This document shows, one piece after another, positions 1 to 7,074 of a stretch of DNA of 11,818 bases. Every line of letters begins with the position of its first letter. The first letter of the stretch is position 1. The stretch covers positions 572 through 12,389 of the forward strand of contig QXZO01000141.1 of assembly GCA_009886305.1 (NCBI GenBank), in the 5' to 3' direction. The position numbers were made by a program, and so were the translations under genes. The DNA is from Betaproteobacteria bacterium. GTDB taxonomy: Bacteria; Pseudomonadota; Gammaproteobacteria; Burkholderiales; Eutrophovitaceae. A model generated the notes under the pieces. That model ran no database searches and was not told the origin of the DNA. It saw only the letters and a program-made list of their open reading frames with translations.

Positions 1-562
1 CGCCTGGCACCTGATCGGGAAGAATACCGATTGATTCGCCTCTTTTTAGCGCCTTCAGTAAAGTTCGTACCCCAGAAATATCGGTTGTAGCGAGCCGAAT
101 TCCTTTTCTTTGGCGACCACGTTTCATGAGGGGCTCCAAAAACCGGATCTTAGGAGGACGGTATAGCGCTGTAAAAGGAAATTGAGTGGATAGGAAGTGT
201 GGGATGATTTCAAAGCATCCAATATGTGGCGTCAACAGTATTAGCCCGTTACCTCGTGCTAAGCCTTTTTCGACCAAGTTCCATCCGTTAACCTTCTTCA
301 TTAGCGAGGCGGGGTTATTCCCAGGGGAAAACCAAATACGGGGAAGCTCCGCTAGCGCCTTTCCACCCTCTATAGCGTTGTTTTTTATCGATTTTTTTGA
401 TTGCTCACCATCCGTGATCAGCCCGCTATTACCGTAGTTATCTCGCAATCGTTTGGCGTAAGTGGGAGATGTGAGAAACATCAACTGCCCTAGAACCCAG
501 CCCAATTGATGCAAAAATCTCAGGGGTAACAATCCTAACACTCTGAATATCATGATAAGCAT
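1..562 (-). CDS. lpxL: Lipid A biosynthesis lauroyl acyltransferase (LpxL/HtrB family), 5' part only
   Basis: This is the first 187 residues of a lysophospholipid-acyltransferase-like protein. The gene continues past base 1, so its C-terminus is missing. Family members transfer a secondary acyl chain from acyl-ACP to Kdo2-lipid A precursors at the inner face of the cytoplasmic membrane. What shows this: a hydrophobic N-terminus (MLIMIFRVLGLLPLRFLHQL) and a SPTYAKRLRDN stretch typical of the family. The HX4E catalytic motif follows in LLTPHIGCFEI, with the substrate-pocket ALYRPPK and the late GILPDQVPG motif after it. The start at 562 is the first ATG in the frame, and an alternative ATG lies at 553. 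No good Shine-Dalgarno is visible before either. It is divergent from metK, an arrangement I recall from betaproteobacteria. The exact acyl specificity (LpxL versus LpxM or another paralogue) cannot be told from this fragment. Confidence 0.88.
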   Translation of the reverse strand, partial: MLIMIFRVLGLLPLRFLHQLGWVLGQLMFLTSPTYAKRLRDNYGNSGLITDGEQSKKSIKNNAIEGGKALAELPRIWFSPGNNPASLMKKVNGWNLVEKGLARGNGLILLTPHIGCFEIIPHFLSTQFPFTALYRPPKIRFLEPLMKRGRQRKGIRLATTDISGVRTLLKALKRGESIGILPDQVPG

Positions 563-565
563 GAA

Positions 566-571
566 TATAAA
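566..571 (+). promoter_or_regulatory. Candidate -10 box for metK
   Basis: TATAAA lies in the 76-bp gap between the divergent lpxL and metK starts. It would put a transcript start near 578, about 60 nt before the metK ATG. The hexamer 17 bp upstream (CTGAAT, 543-548) matches the sigma70 -35 consensus at only half its positions, so this is a weak prediction. Confidence 0.28.
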
Positions 572-638
572 ATTTGGATTTCTGGGCTGATTTTGGTACT
601 CTTTGCCCCCATTTCAAAAGAGTTTCGAGGCACACGCT

Positions 639-1796
639 ATGCGAGAGTACTTATTTACATCTGAATCCGTTTCGGAAGGCCACCCAGATAAGGTCGCGGA
701 CCAAATTTCGGATGCAGTCCTTGACGCTATTCTAGCTCAAGATCCTATTGCTAGGGTTGCTGCTGAGACTTTAGTAAACACCGGGCTTGTGGTTATGGCC
801 GGGGAAATTACCACCACTGCAAACGTTGATTTCCAGCAAGTCGCAAGAGACACACTACAGCGTATCGGATATAACAATACTGACTTTGGGATCGACCATC
901 GAGGTTGTTCTGTTCTAGTGGCATATGATAAGCAAAGTCCGGATATCAAACAGGGGGTCGATGCGGCTCATGATGATCCCCTTAATCAGGGAGCAGGTGA
1001 TCAGGGGTTGATGTTCGGTTACGCCTGTGATGAAACCGACGTATATATGCCCCTTGCGATTCATTTATCTCATCGTTTGGTTGAGCGTCAGTCTGAATTG
1101 CGTCGCGATGGTCGATTACCTTGGTTAAGGCCAGACGCTAAGTCACAGGTGACTTTGCGCTACGTCGATGGTAAGCCTAAGTCAATAGATACCGTGGTCG
1201 TATCAACACAGCATGCTCCTGAAATGGAACTAGATCAAATTAGAGAGGCAGTGATTGAAGAAATTATTAAGCCAGTCATTCCAAATCATCTGATCCAAGG
1301 GGAAATTAATTACTTAGTGAATCCTACGGGACGCTTTGTAGTGGGTGGACCACAGGGCGATTGTGGGTTAACTGGACGAAAGATCATTGTTGACACCTAT
1401 GGCGGTGCTGCGCATCATGGCGGCGGGGCATTTTCTGGAAAGGACCCATCTAAAGTAGATCGATCAGCTGCTTACGCTGCTCGATATGTGGCTAAGAATG
1501 TGGTAGCGGCAGGGCTGGCCTCCAAGTGCGAAGTACAAATTTCTTACGCGATTGGCGTAGCAGAACCAACAAGCGTTTCAGTTACGACGTTTGGGACAGG
1601 CCGAATTGATGACGAGCAAATAGCTAAGCTCGTCGCGACAAATTTTGATTTACGTCCCAAGGGGATCGTCCAAATGTTGAATTTGTTGCGTCCCATATAT
1701 GAAAAAACAGCTGCTTATGGGCATTTTGGTCGAGATGAGCCGGAATTCTCTTGGGAGGGCCTCGATAAAGTTGAAACTTTGAGGGGTGCTCTGTAG
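639..1796 (+). CDS. metK: S-adenosylmethionine synthase (methionine adenosyltransferase)
   Basis: Makes SAM, pyrophosphate and phosphate from L-methionine and ATP, and is a cytosolic homotetramer in characterised bacteria. The 385-residue length matches the E. coli enzyme (384). Visible signatures are the N-terminal [20 protein letters not shown] with the active-site His15, [16 protein letters not shown] for the ATP/methionine site, and the Gly-rich P-loop-like [20 protein letters not shown] from about residue 255. The conserved C-terminal block [15 protein letters not shown] is also present. I place the start at the ATG at 639, preceded by GAGG (627-630) at 8-nt spacing. This gives the usual short [11 protein letters not shown] beginning. 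An in-frame TTG at 603 would add 12 residues with no family counterpart. It is followed by the riboswitch-controlled ahcY, so making SAM and disposing of SAH are adjacent. No separate terminator is seen after it, so the terminator at 1880-1918 may also end the metK transcript. Confidence 0.98.
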   Translation: MREYLFTSESVSEGHPDKVADQISDAVLDAILAQDPIARVAAETLVNTGLVVMAGEITTTANVDFQQVARDTLQRIGYNNTDFGIDHRGCSVLVAYDKQSPDIKQGVDAAHDDPLNQGAGDQGLMFGYACDETDVYMPLAIHLSHRLVERQSELRRDGRLPWLRPDAKSQVTLRYVDGKPKSIDTVVVSTQHAPEMELDQIREAVIEEIIKPVIPNHLIQGEINYLVNPTGRFVVGGPQGDCGLTGRKIIVDTYGGAAHHGGGAFSGKDPSKVDRSAAYAARYVAKNVVAAGLASKCEVQISYAIGVAEPTSVSVTTFGTGRIDDEQIAKLVATNFDLRPKGIVQMLNLLRPIYEKTAAYGHFGRDEPEFSWEGLDKVETLRGAL

Positions 1797-1808
1797 TCGT
1801 AGTATACT
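1779..1808 (+). promoter_or_regulatory. Candidate sigma70-type promoter for the riboswitch-ahcY transcript
   Basis: TTGAGG (1779-1784) and TATACT (1803-1808) are separated by 18 bp. The -35 box lies inside the last codons of metK and the -10 box just after its stop. A start about 7 nt downstream falls near 1815, four bases before the first pairing base of the SAH aptamer at 1819. That fit is why I accept it. It implies that ahcY can be transcribed independently of metK. No experiment supports the start site. Confidence 0.55.
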
Positions 1809-1818
1809 TATAGTTATT

Positions 1819-1883
1819 GCTGAGGAGCGTTGCGACCCTTCCGAGTTGACGGAGGGCTAGGCTCAGCACAGGAAACGACGCTC
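1819..1883 (+). ncRNA. SAH (S-adenosylhomocysteine) riboswitch aptamer
   Basis: The aptamer sits 76 bp before ahcY, the enzyme that destroys the ligand, where SAH riboswitches are usually found. It has the family's conserved core GAGGAGCG.TGC and the later AGGCTC. Three pairings can be drawn. P1 is GCTGAG (1819-1824) with CTCAGC (1862-1867). A hairpin is formed by 1836-1843 with CGGAGGG (1850-1856), leaving one bulged U. The pseudoknot is GAGCGT (1825-1830) with ACGCTC (1878-1883), all six positions complementary. Known members bind SAH in preference to SAM and activate expression. The 3' pseudoknot strand also forms part of the following terminator, which fits an ON switch. The identification rests on recalled consensus and hand-drawn pairing, not on a covariance model. 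Confidence 0.9.
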
Positions 1884-1918
1884 ACAAACTAGTAAGTTAT
1901 TGGTTTGTGGGCTTTTTT
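1880..1918 (+). terminator. Intrinsic terminator, expression platform of the SAH riboswitch
   Basis: The stem pairs GCTCACAAAC (1880-1889) with GTTTGTGGGC (1903-1912). It is ten pairs with one G-U, a 13-nt loop, and is followed directly by six T (1913-1918). Bases 1880-1883 are shared with the 3' strand of the aptamer pseudoknot, so full terminator and pseudoknot cannot coexist. I infer that SAH binding favours read-through into ahcY, and that without SAH transcription stops here. It may also terminate metK transcripts. Confidence 0.85.
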
Positions 1919-1958
1919 ATTGCCCCAAGCTTCATTCTTTGATTAAGGAGGGCAGTAA

Positions 1959-3377
1959 ATGTCAGCAGTATTGCAAGAAAATTCATCCGCCGGAGATTAC
2001 TTGGTTGCGGACCTATCTCTATCGGCTTGGGGTAGAAAAGAAATGTTAATTGCCGAAATCGAAATGCCTGGATTAATGGCCATTCGAGAGGAATTCAGCG
2101 GCAGCAAGCCTTTGAAGGGTGCCCGTATAGCTGGTTCGCTTCACATGACCATCCAAACAGCGGTATTGATTGAAACTCTAACTGCGCTTGGTGCTGAGGT
2201 TCGTTGGGCCTCATGTAATATTTACTCTACTCAGGATCATGCTGCTGCGGCGATTGCTGAGTCAGGTGTGCCAGTTTTTGCGTTCAAGGGCGAGACTCTT
2301 GAACAATATTGGGACTACTGTCATAAAATATTTGAGTGGCCTTCAGATCAAGCGAATATGATTCTCGACGACGGCGGAGACGCTACTTTATTACTTCACT
2401 TGGGCACAAAAGCTGAGAGCGATCTTTCGGTGCTGAACAAGCCTTCTAGCGAAGAGGAGCGCGTCCTCTATGCCGCGATCAAGAAAAAATTGTCTACGAA
2501 TCCAAAATGGTACTCGGTCCGATTGGCGGCGGTTAAAGGCGTAACAGAGGAGACAACTACTGGCGTGAAGCGCCTCATCGAGATGGCTGCGGATAAGTCA
2601 CTAGCTTTTCCGGCGATTAATGTGAATGACTCCGTAACGAAATCTAAATTTGATAATCTCTACGGTTGTCGTGAATCACTTGTTGACGCTATCAAGCGTG
2701 CCACCGACGTGATGATTGCCGGAAAAGTTGCGGTTGTTGCTGGTTTTGGTGACGTTGGTAAGGGTTCTGCTCAGGCATTACGTGCGTTATCAGCCCAAGT
2801 CTGGGTTACTGAAGTCGATCCTATTTGTGCGTTGCAAGCTGCGATGGAAGGTTTTCGCGTTGTAACCATGGAATACGCAGCAGATAAAGCTGATATTTTT
2901 GTTACAGCCACAGGAAACTACAATGTTATTCATCATGATCACATGGCTGCGATGAAGAATGAGGCCATCGTTTGTAACATCGGTCACTTTGACAATGAAA
3001 TCGATGTCGCTTCGATCGAGAAATATACTTGGGAAAATATTAAGCCCCAAGTCGACCATATTGCTTTCCCTGATGGCAAGAAAATTATTCTTTTGGCTCA
3101 GGGTCGTTTGGTTAATTTAGGGTGCGCGACTGGACATCCTAGCTATGTAATGAGTTCTTCTTTTGCGAATCAAGTAATCGCTCAAATTGAGCTATTTAAT
3201 GATCCTGAAAAGTATCCGCTTGGTGTGCATGTATTGCCTAAGCACCTTGACGAGAAGGTTGCAAGACTTCAGTTGGCTACTTTGAACGTACAATTAACCG
3301 AGTTGACCGATGATCAAGCAAATTATATTGGTGTCGCAAAGACAGGACCTTACAAGCCTGATATGTATCGCTATTAA
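1959..3377 (+). CDS. ahcY: Adenosylhomocysteinase (S-adenosyl-L-homocysteine hydrolase)
   Basis: Hydrolyses SAH reversibly to adenosine and homocysteine with a tightly bound NAD, relieving product inhibition of methyltransferases and feeding the methionine cycle. It is a cytosolic tetramer in known members. The 472 residues fit the long bacterial/plant form, with the extra segment of roughly 40 residues around 150-190. Visible motifs are the substrate-domain [49 protein letters not shown], the NAD-binding [13 protein letters not shown] (from residue 262), [18 protein letters not shown], and the C-terminal tail ending [10 protein letters not shown], whose Lys-Tyr reaches the neighbouring subunit's NAD. 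The start is supported by a strong AAGGAGGG (1945-1952) at 6-nt spacing. Expression is predicted to be gated by the SAH riboswitch and terminator just upstream. The gene ends at a strong hairpin terminator, and no metF follows, although metF is often next in betaproteobacteria. Confidence 0.98.
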   Translation: MSAVLQENSSAGDYLVADLSLSAWGRKEMLIAEIEMPGLMAIREEFSGSKPLKGARIAGSLHMTIQTAVLIETLTALGAEVRWASCNIYSTQDHAAAAIAESGVPVFAFKGETLEQYWDYCHKIFEWPSDQANMILDDGGDATLLLHLGTKAESDLSVLNKPSSEEERVLYAAIKKKLSTNPKWYSVRLAAVKGVTEETTTGVKRLIEMAADKSLAFPAINVNDSVTKSKFDNLYGCRESLVDAIKRATDVMIAGKVAVVAGFGDVGKGSAQALRALSAQVWVTEVDPICALQAAMEGFRVVTMEYAADKADIFVTATGNYNVIHHDHMAAMKNEAIVCNIGHFDNEIDVASIEKYTWENIKPQVDHIAFPDGKKIILLAQGRLVNLGCATGHPSYVMSSSFANQVIAQIELFNDPEKYPLGVHVLPKHLDEKVARLQLATLNVQLTELTDDQANYIGVAKTGPYKPDMYRY

Positions 3378-3434
3378 TAGGTATTGATTTTAAGGTTAAA
3401 GCGGTTTTTAAACTTTAAATCTCTTTTAGATATT

Positions 3435-3477
3435 TTCCGCCTCGAAGATTAATAGGTCTTCGAGGCGGAATTGTTTT
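3435..3477 (+). terminator. Rho-independent terminator of ahcY
   Basis: A perfect 14-bp GC-rich stem pairs TTCCGCCTCGAAGA (3435-3448) with TCTTCGAGGCGGAA (3457-3470). It has an 8-nt loop and is followed by TTGTTTT. It begins 57 bp after the ahcY stop. On the minus strand the stem is followed by AATATC rather than a T-run, so it probably does not work well for the convergent aminotransferase gene. Confidence 0.93.
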
Positions 3478-3550
3478 AAGATTTGGGTCGGCCGTTAATA
3501 GTGAGCACACACTTATGTAATTCGGCCAGAAAGCAGGATATATTAAAGAA

Positions 3551-4783
3551 TCACGCGGCGTTTTTAAGAGGTTTATTATTTAACGGGCGAGCTGCGTACG
3601 CGTGATAGGCTGCAGCTTCTGCGGCACCAATTTCAATTTTGGCGCCCATATTGTCAAACACACTTTCTAATGCACAAAGGCACAGCATCACGTTTTCCAT
3701 TTTGCAACTGTAGCCCATGATGCCGAATCGCCAAATTTTACCCGCAAGCGGACCAAGCCCCGCGCCGATTTCTATATTCATTTCTTCTAAAAGCCGGCGA
3801 CGAACTTCTTTCTCATCGATTCCCGGCATGACGTAAACCGCATTCATTTGCGGTAGGCGATATTCTTCGTCAACCAAATAAGAAAGCCCCAGCGTTTCCA
3901 ATCCTGCTTTAAGCGCGAGGTGATTTCTTCTATGTCGGGCCCAAGACGCCTCTAGGCCCTCGTCCCTAAGCATTACAAGGGCTTCATGAAGAGAATAGAG
4001 TGAATTAGTTGGCGCTGTGTGATGATAGGTTCGGTTACTCTCGCCCCAATAGCCAAGCAGCAAATTTAAGTCCATAAACCAACTTTGCACTTTATGTTTT
4101 CTATTTTTTACAAGTTCCACCACGCGATCACTGAATGTAATAGGCGAAAGACCCGGCGTGCATGATAAGCATTTTTGGCTACCGGAATAAACTGCATCCA
4201 AGCCCCATTCATCAACAAGGACCGGAATGCCAATTAGCGAAGTCACTGTATCGACGATAGTGAGTGCATCGTTTTCTTGAGCGATTGCAGCGAGCGTCTT
4301 CGCATCGGATCGAACGCCAGTAGATGTCTCTGCGTGAACAAAGGCTAGGATTTTCGTATCCGGGTGTTTCTTGAACGCTTCACGGACTTTCTCGGGGTCT
4401 ACAGATTTTCCCATGGGGTCTTCAACGACGATAGCAGTACCGCCGCATCGCTCCACGTTCTCAATCATGCGACCACCAAATACCCCGTTGCGGCAAACAA
4501 TAACTTTGTCGCCAGGACTTACCATATTCACAAAGCACATCTCCATACCTACAGAGCCTGGACCGGAGACGGGGAAGGTCATCGCATTTTTTGTTTGAAA
4601 GGCATATCGTAGGAGCTCTTTAAGCTCCTCCATCATATCTACAAAAACCGGATCCAAATAACCAATCGTAGGTCGCCCCATTGCAGAGAAGACTCTGGGG
4701 TGTATTTCGGATGGTCCTGGTCCCATCAGAGTTCTCTGAGGTGGATAAAAGGAACTGATATCAGAATATGATTGGTTACTCAT
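3551..4783 (-). CDS. Class V PLP aminotransferase, alanine/serine-glyoxylate aminotransferase family
   Basis: A 410-residue pyridoxal-phosphate enzyme of the AGXT type, which moves an amino group from alanine or serine to glyoxylate, giving glycine plus pyruvate or hydroxypyruvate. Seen in order: an N-terminal LMGPGPSEIHPRV, substrate and cofactor loop PVSGPGSVGMEM (about 71-82), HAETSTGV, the PLP-ring Asp178 in IVDTVTS, and the Schiff-base Lys204 in YSGSQKCLSCTPG. YHHTAPTNSLYSL, typical of AGXT, and the late RFGIMGYSC follow. A short Ala-rich tail ends the protein. AAGGA stands 9 nt before the ATG. It is convergent with ahcY and probably a single gene, with 106 bp separating it from ttcA. 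Substrate choice cannot be read from the sequence, and related enzymes act on other amino donors such as 2-aminoethylphosphonate. Supplying glycine or handling serine would fit beside the methyl cycle, but that is inference. Confidence 0.87.
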   Translation of the reverse strand: MSNQSYSDISSFYPPQRTLMGPGPSEIHPRVFSAMGRPTIGYLDPVFVDMMEELKELLRYAFQTKNAMTFPVSGPGSVGMEMCFVNMVSPGDKVIVCRNGVFGGRMIENVERCGGTAIVVEDPMGKSVDPEKVREAFKKHPDTKILAFVHAETSTGVRSDAKTLAAIAQENDALTIVDTVTSLIGIPVLVDEWGLDAVYSGSQKCLSCTPGLSPITFSDRVVELVKNRKHKVQSWFMDLNLLLGYWGESNRTYHHTAPTNSLYSLHEALVMLRDEGLEASWARHRRNHLALKAGLETLGLSYLVDEEYRLPQMNAVYVMPGIDEKEVRRRLLEEMNIEIGAGLGPLAGKIWRFGIMGYSCKMENVMLCLCALESVFDNMGAKIEIGAAEAAAYHAYAARPLNNKPLKNAA

Positions 4784-4844
4784 TTAGGGGTTTCCTTGGA
4801 TGAAAAAAATAACTTCTTATTTTATGGGAAAGCATTAAGGCGTG

Positions 4845-4850
4845 ATTATA
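4845..4850 (-). promoter_or_regulatory. Candidate -10 box for the aminotransferase gene
   Basis: The minus strand reads a consensus TATAAT here, giving a leader of roughly 55 nt before the ATG at 4783. No good -35 hexamer is seen at 16-18 bp upstream, so support is limited to the -10 and its place in the 106-bp gap. Confidence 0.35.
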
Positions 4851-4889
4851 TCTAAATTCTCGGATCTCCATGATTACTTTGAGATTTTA

Positions 4890-5774
4890 CTAACTAATTT
4901 TTATGACATTAGATGTTGGGGATTGGTTCAGCGAAGTATCCGGGTCAAAAGCGATATCACCCTCCCCCTCGTGGCTACTATCGTGAGAAAGCCCCTTAAA
5001 ATCGTAGAGTACTGGGTCAAGGAGGTGCGACGCGGAGACTTTTTTAAGTGCACTAAACATAGTATCTAAGCGCCCCGGGTGTTTCTTTTCCCATTCAAGG
5101 AGCATTTGTTTTGTAACTTGCCTTTGAAGATTGTCTTGAGAGCCACACAAATCACAGGGTATGATTGGGAATGCTTTAATCTCAGCGTGCGCTGTAATAT
5201 CTTTTTCCTTGCAGTATGCAAGCGGTCTGATTACGATATGTTCCCCATTATCTGATTTAAGCTTAGGCGGCATAGCTTTTAACCTGCCCCCATGAAACAT
5301 ATTTAGAAAAAATGTCTCCAAAATATCTTCACGGTGATGCCCTAAAGCGATTTTCGTTGCACCTAAGGTCTTAGCGGTTTTGTATAAGATTCCCCGGCGC
5401 ATTCGAGAGCATAGACCACACATTGTCTTTCCTTCAGGGACCACTCTCTTGACGATGCTGTAGGTATCCTGTTCGATGATATGAAAAGGCACATCTAGAG
5501 ATTTAAGATAGTCAGGCAGAATTTCTTCCGGAAAACCGGGATGCTTCTGATCTAAGTTGACCGCGATGATATCAAAGTGAATTGGCGCGTGACTGCGCAA
5601 AGATAGGAGAATGTCGAGCATCGTATAACTATCTTTTCCGCCAGACAGACAAACCATCACCTTATCGCCCTCAACAATCATGTTGTAGTCAGCTATCGCT
5701 TCTCCTACTTGTCGGCGTAGTCGTTTGGCTAATTTATTCGTTTCATAGACTGATTTTTGAGCGACTGACGGCAT
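4890..5774 (-). CDS. ttcA: tRNA-cytidine(32) 2-sulfurtransferase TtcA
   Basis: Adds sulfur to C2 of cytidine 32 in the anticodon loop of some tRNAs, using ATP activation and an oxygen-sensitive [4Fe-4S] cluster. The 294 residues are slightly short of the E. coli protein (311). The ATP-pyrophosphatase P-loop SGGKDS sits at 44-49. Cluster-type cysteines appear as [10 protein letters not shown] (Cys119, Cys122) and in PCDLCGSQ (Cys207, Cys210). [16 protein letters not shown] and [12 protein letters not shown] are TtcA-typical. The start follows the folB stop by 2 bp with only a weak upstream GAAAG, which suggests translational coupling. It is the last gene of a likely SDR-folB-ttcA operon. That order is one I recall from betaproteobacteria, though no biochemical reason links tRNA thiolation to pterin genes. 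The tail after about residue 265 is polar and looks poorly conserved. Confidence 0.95.
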   Translation of the reverse strand: MPSVAQKSVYETNKLAKRLRRQVGEAIADYNMIVEGDKVMVCLSGGKDSYTMLDILLSLRSHAPIHFDIIAVNLDQKHPGFPEEILPDYLKSLDVPFHIIEQDTYSIVKRVVPEGKTMCGLCSRMRRGILYKTAKTLGATKIALGHHREDILETFFLNMFHGGRLKAMPPKLKSDNGEHIVIRPLAYCKEKDITAHAEIKAFPIIPCDLCGSQDNLQRQVTKQMLLEWEKKHPGRLDTMFSALKKVSASHLLDPVLYDFKGLSHDSSHEGEGDIAFDPDTSLNQSPTSNVIKIS

Positions 5775-5776
5775 TA

Positions 5777-6151
5777 TTATTCTTTCGTTTGATAAATCTC
5801 AAATCCTACTGATGCACAGTCGGGGTATACGTCAGTTTTTTCACTTGAAACCTTTGCTGCAAGTACGCCAGCTCTACCAAGACAGAGTTCAAGGATTTTT
5901 TCGCAAAAAGTCTCCTGAAGGTGAAAGTGAGCGCTATCTGAAAGGCTCATGATAGAGGTTCTTAAGAAATCATAATCTACTGTTTCTGCAATGGTGTCTT
6001 CAAGGATACGTATATTTGGATCGACATCTAGCTCGACGTTAATAAGAACGTTTTGTCTTTTAATTTTTTCAAAGTCATGTATACCGATGGAGAGCGATAC
6101 GGCCATATCTTTTAGGAAAATCTTTCGATGAGGCTTTGTTTCAAGTTTCAT
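5777..6151 (-). CDS. folB: Dihydroneopterin aldolase family protein (FolB; FolX-type epimerase possible)
   Basis: FolB cleaves 7,8-dihydroneopterin to 6-hydroxymethyl-7,8-dihydropterin and glycolaldehyde in folate synthesis. The 124 residues match this small tunnel-fold family. The N-terminal [21 protein letters not shown] block is typical. By comparison with characterised aldolases, the catalytic Tyr, Glu and Lys appear to be Tyr60 (VDYDFL), Glu80 ([11 protein letters not shown]) and Lys105 ([17 protein letters not shown]). The paralogous epimerase FolX shares these residues. Because the upstream gene resembles the FolX partner FolM, a role in tetrahydromonapterin synthesis is an alternative. 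It lies 25 bp after the SDR stop and 2 bp before ttcA. No clear ribosome binding site is seen before its ATG. Confidence 0.88.
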   Translation of the reverse strand: MKLETKPHRKIFLKDMAVSLSIGIHDFEKIKRQNVLINVELDVDPNIRILEDTIAETVDYDFLRTSIMSLSDSAHFHLQETFCEKILELCLGRAGVLAAKVSSEKTDVYPDCASVGFEIYQTKE

Positions 6152-6176
6152 ATTTATGAGTCAGGGTTAATTATCG

Positions 6177-6950
6177 TTATTCTGTGATTTCAAATTGTAC
6201 ATCCCGTTTCGTCGGCCAGAGGTGTTGACCGCCGTCAACAATGAGCGTTGAGCCCGTCACTGCATCTGCGTTTAAAAGGTATTTAACGGCGCTGACAATA
6301 TCGTTTGGTAGAGAACTTTTTCCGAGTGGCGCTAGTTTATGTGCTTTTTCAAATCCTAAATCAGTTTGATCGCCGCTCGGTAAAGTAATACCCGGGGCCA
6401 AACCACACACACGTAACTTGGGGCCCAGCGCTGATGCAAGAAGCTTCGTGGCAGTTTCTAATGCAACCTTGCTTAGTGTGTAGGAGAAAAAATCTGAATT
6501 CAAGTTATGGGTTTTTTGATCTAGGAGGTTGATGACGCACCCCAGTTTGTTTTCAGGAATTTGTTTTGCGAATTCAGAAGTTAAATGTAATGGCGCGTAT
6601 AAGTTTACGGCCATATGGTTTTCCAGATTCGATCGTTCAAATTGTTCTGGAGTATCGAAGCTAAACATCGACGCGTTATTGATTAGACTGTGAATGTCGC
6701 CCAATTCTTGTTTGACTGATGCTACTAAGTTTTTAGCACTGTCCTCGTGTGCCAAGTTTGCTTTAACGGCAGTACTTTTAACGCCCATTTTTTTGAGATT
6801 TTGCACCAAATCGGTCGCTTGAGATTCTGACTCGTTGTAGTGAACCCCTACATTCCAGCCATCTTCGGCTAGACCGAGGGCAATATGTTTCCCGATACGC
6901 GTAGCGCAACCAGTGATTAAAACCGTCCTACTTTTTGTTTGTGTCATCAT
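6177..6950 (-). CDS. Pteridine-reductase-like short-chain dehydrogenase (FolM/PTR1 type)
   Basis: A 257-residue NAD(P)H-dependent SDR with a Rossmann fold. The cofactor motif is TGCATRIG (13-20), with Arg where classical SDRs have Gly, as in the TGxxxR form of pteridine reductases. NNAS is at 91-94. The catalytic triad position normally held by Ser has Asp144 (INLLDQK), followed exactly 13 residues later by Tyr157 and then Lys161 (YTLSK). This matches the Asp-Tyr-Lys set of PTR1. GLAPGITLPSGDQ and the C-terminal VTGSTLIVDGGQHL are also family-like. Together with folB next door, this suggests reduction of a dihydropterin or dihydrofolate. The substrate is not proven. The start is the first of two adjacent ATGs (6950, 6947), with no clear Shine-Dalgarno. 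It is the first gene of the SDR-folB-ttcA run and is divergent from midA. Confidence 0.82.
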   Translation of the reverse strand: MMTQTKSRTVLITGCATRIGKHIALGLAEDGWNVGVHYNESESQATDLVQNLKKMGVKSTAVKANLAHEDSAKNLVASVKQELGDIHSLINNASMFSFDTPEQFERSNLENHMAVNLYAPLHLTSEFAKQIPENKLGCVINLLDQKTHNLNSDFFSYTLSKVALETATKLLASALGPKLRVCGLAPGITLPSGDQTDLGFEKAHKLAPLGKSSLPNDIVSAVKYLLNADAVTGSTLIVDGGQHLWPTKRDVQFEITE

Positions 6951-6991
6951 TTATTAAACTTACAGTCTAAAATATCACTTGTGTCGTTACG

Positions 6992-7006
6992 AGGAGATGT
7001 GCTCCT
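6992..7006. other. Small inverted repeat in the divergent SDR/midA intergenic region
   Basis: AGGAG and CTCCT are separated by five bases in the 124-bp gap between the two divergent operons. It is a possible operator half-site pair or a weak hairpin, and a five-bp repeat can arise by chance. I found no convincing paired -35/-10 elements for either direction in this gap. Confidence 0.2.
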
Positions 7007-7074
7007 TAATTGCAACAATCTTTCGTTGGCTGTCTTTCGCATGCATCCGTCGAGATCTAAGGAATAATGGATAA

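Noticed and set aside
186..635. Plus-strand frame at 186-437 and minus-strand frame at 438-635 as small genes
   Set aside because: Both lie over the lpxL reading frame or its divergent gap. The lpxL frame carries the HX4E and PDQ motifs, and the other frames have no recognisable content.
603..638. TTG at 603 as the metK start
   Set aside because: It lacks a suitable ribosome binding site and adds 12 residues unlike any MetK. The ATG at 639 has GAGG at 8 nt and gives the normal N-terminus.
3485..3535. GGCCG...CGGCC repeat as a terminator for the minus-strand aminotransferase
   Set aside because: Only five pairs close a long loop and no T-run follows on the minus strand, so I could not support it.
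4612..4632. AGGAGCT/AGCTCCT inverted repeat inside the aminotransferase gene
   Set aside because: It falls in codons for a Glu/Leu/Lys-rich helix (EELKELL) and has no T-run or link to a start site, so it is probably a coding by-product.
4842..5069. Plus-strand 75-residue frame at the 3' end of ttcA as a small gene
   Set aside because: It is mostly antisense to ttcA, has no Shine-Dalgarno and has no recognisable features.
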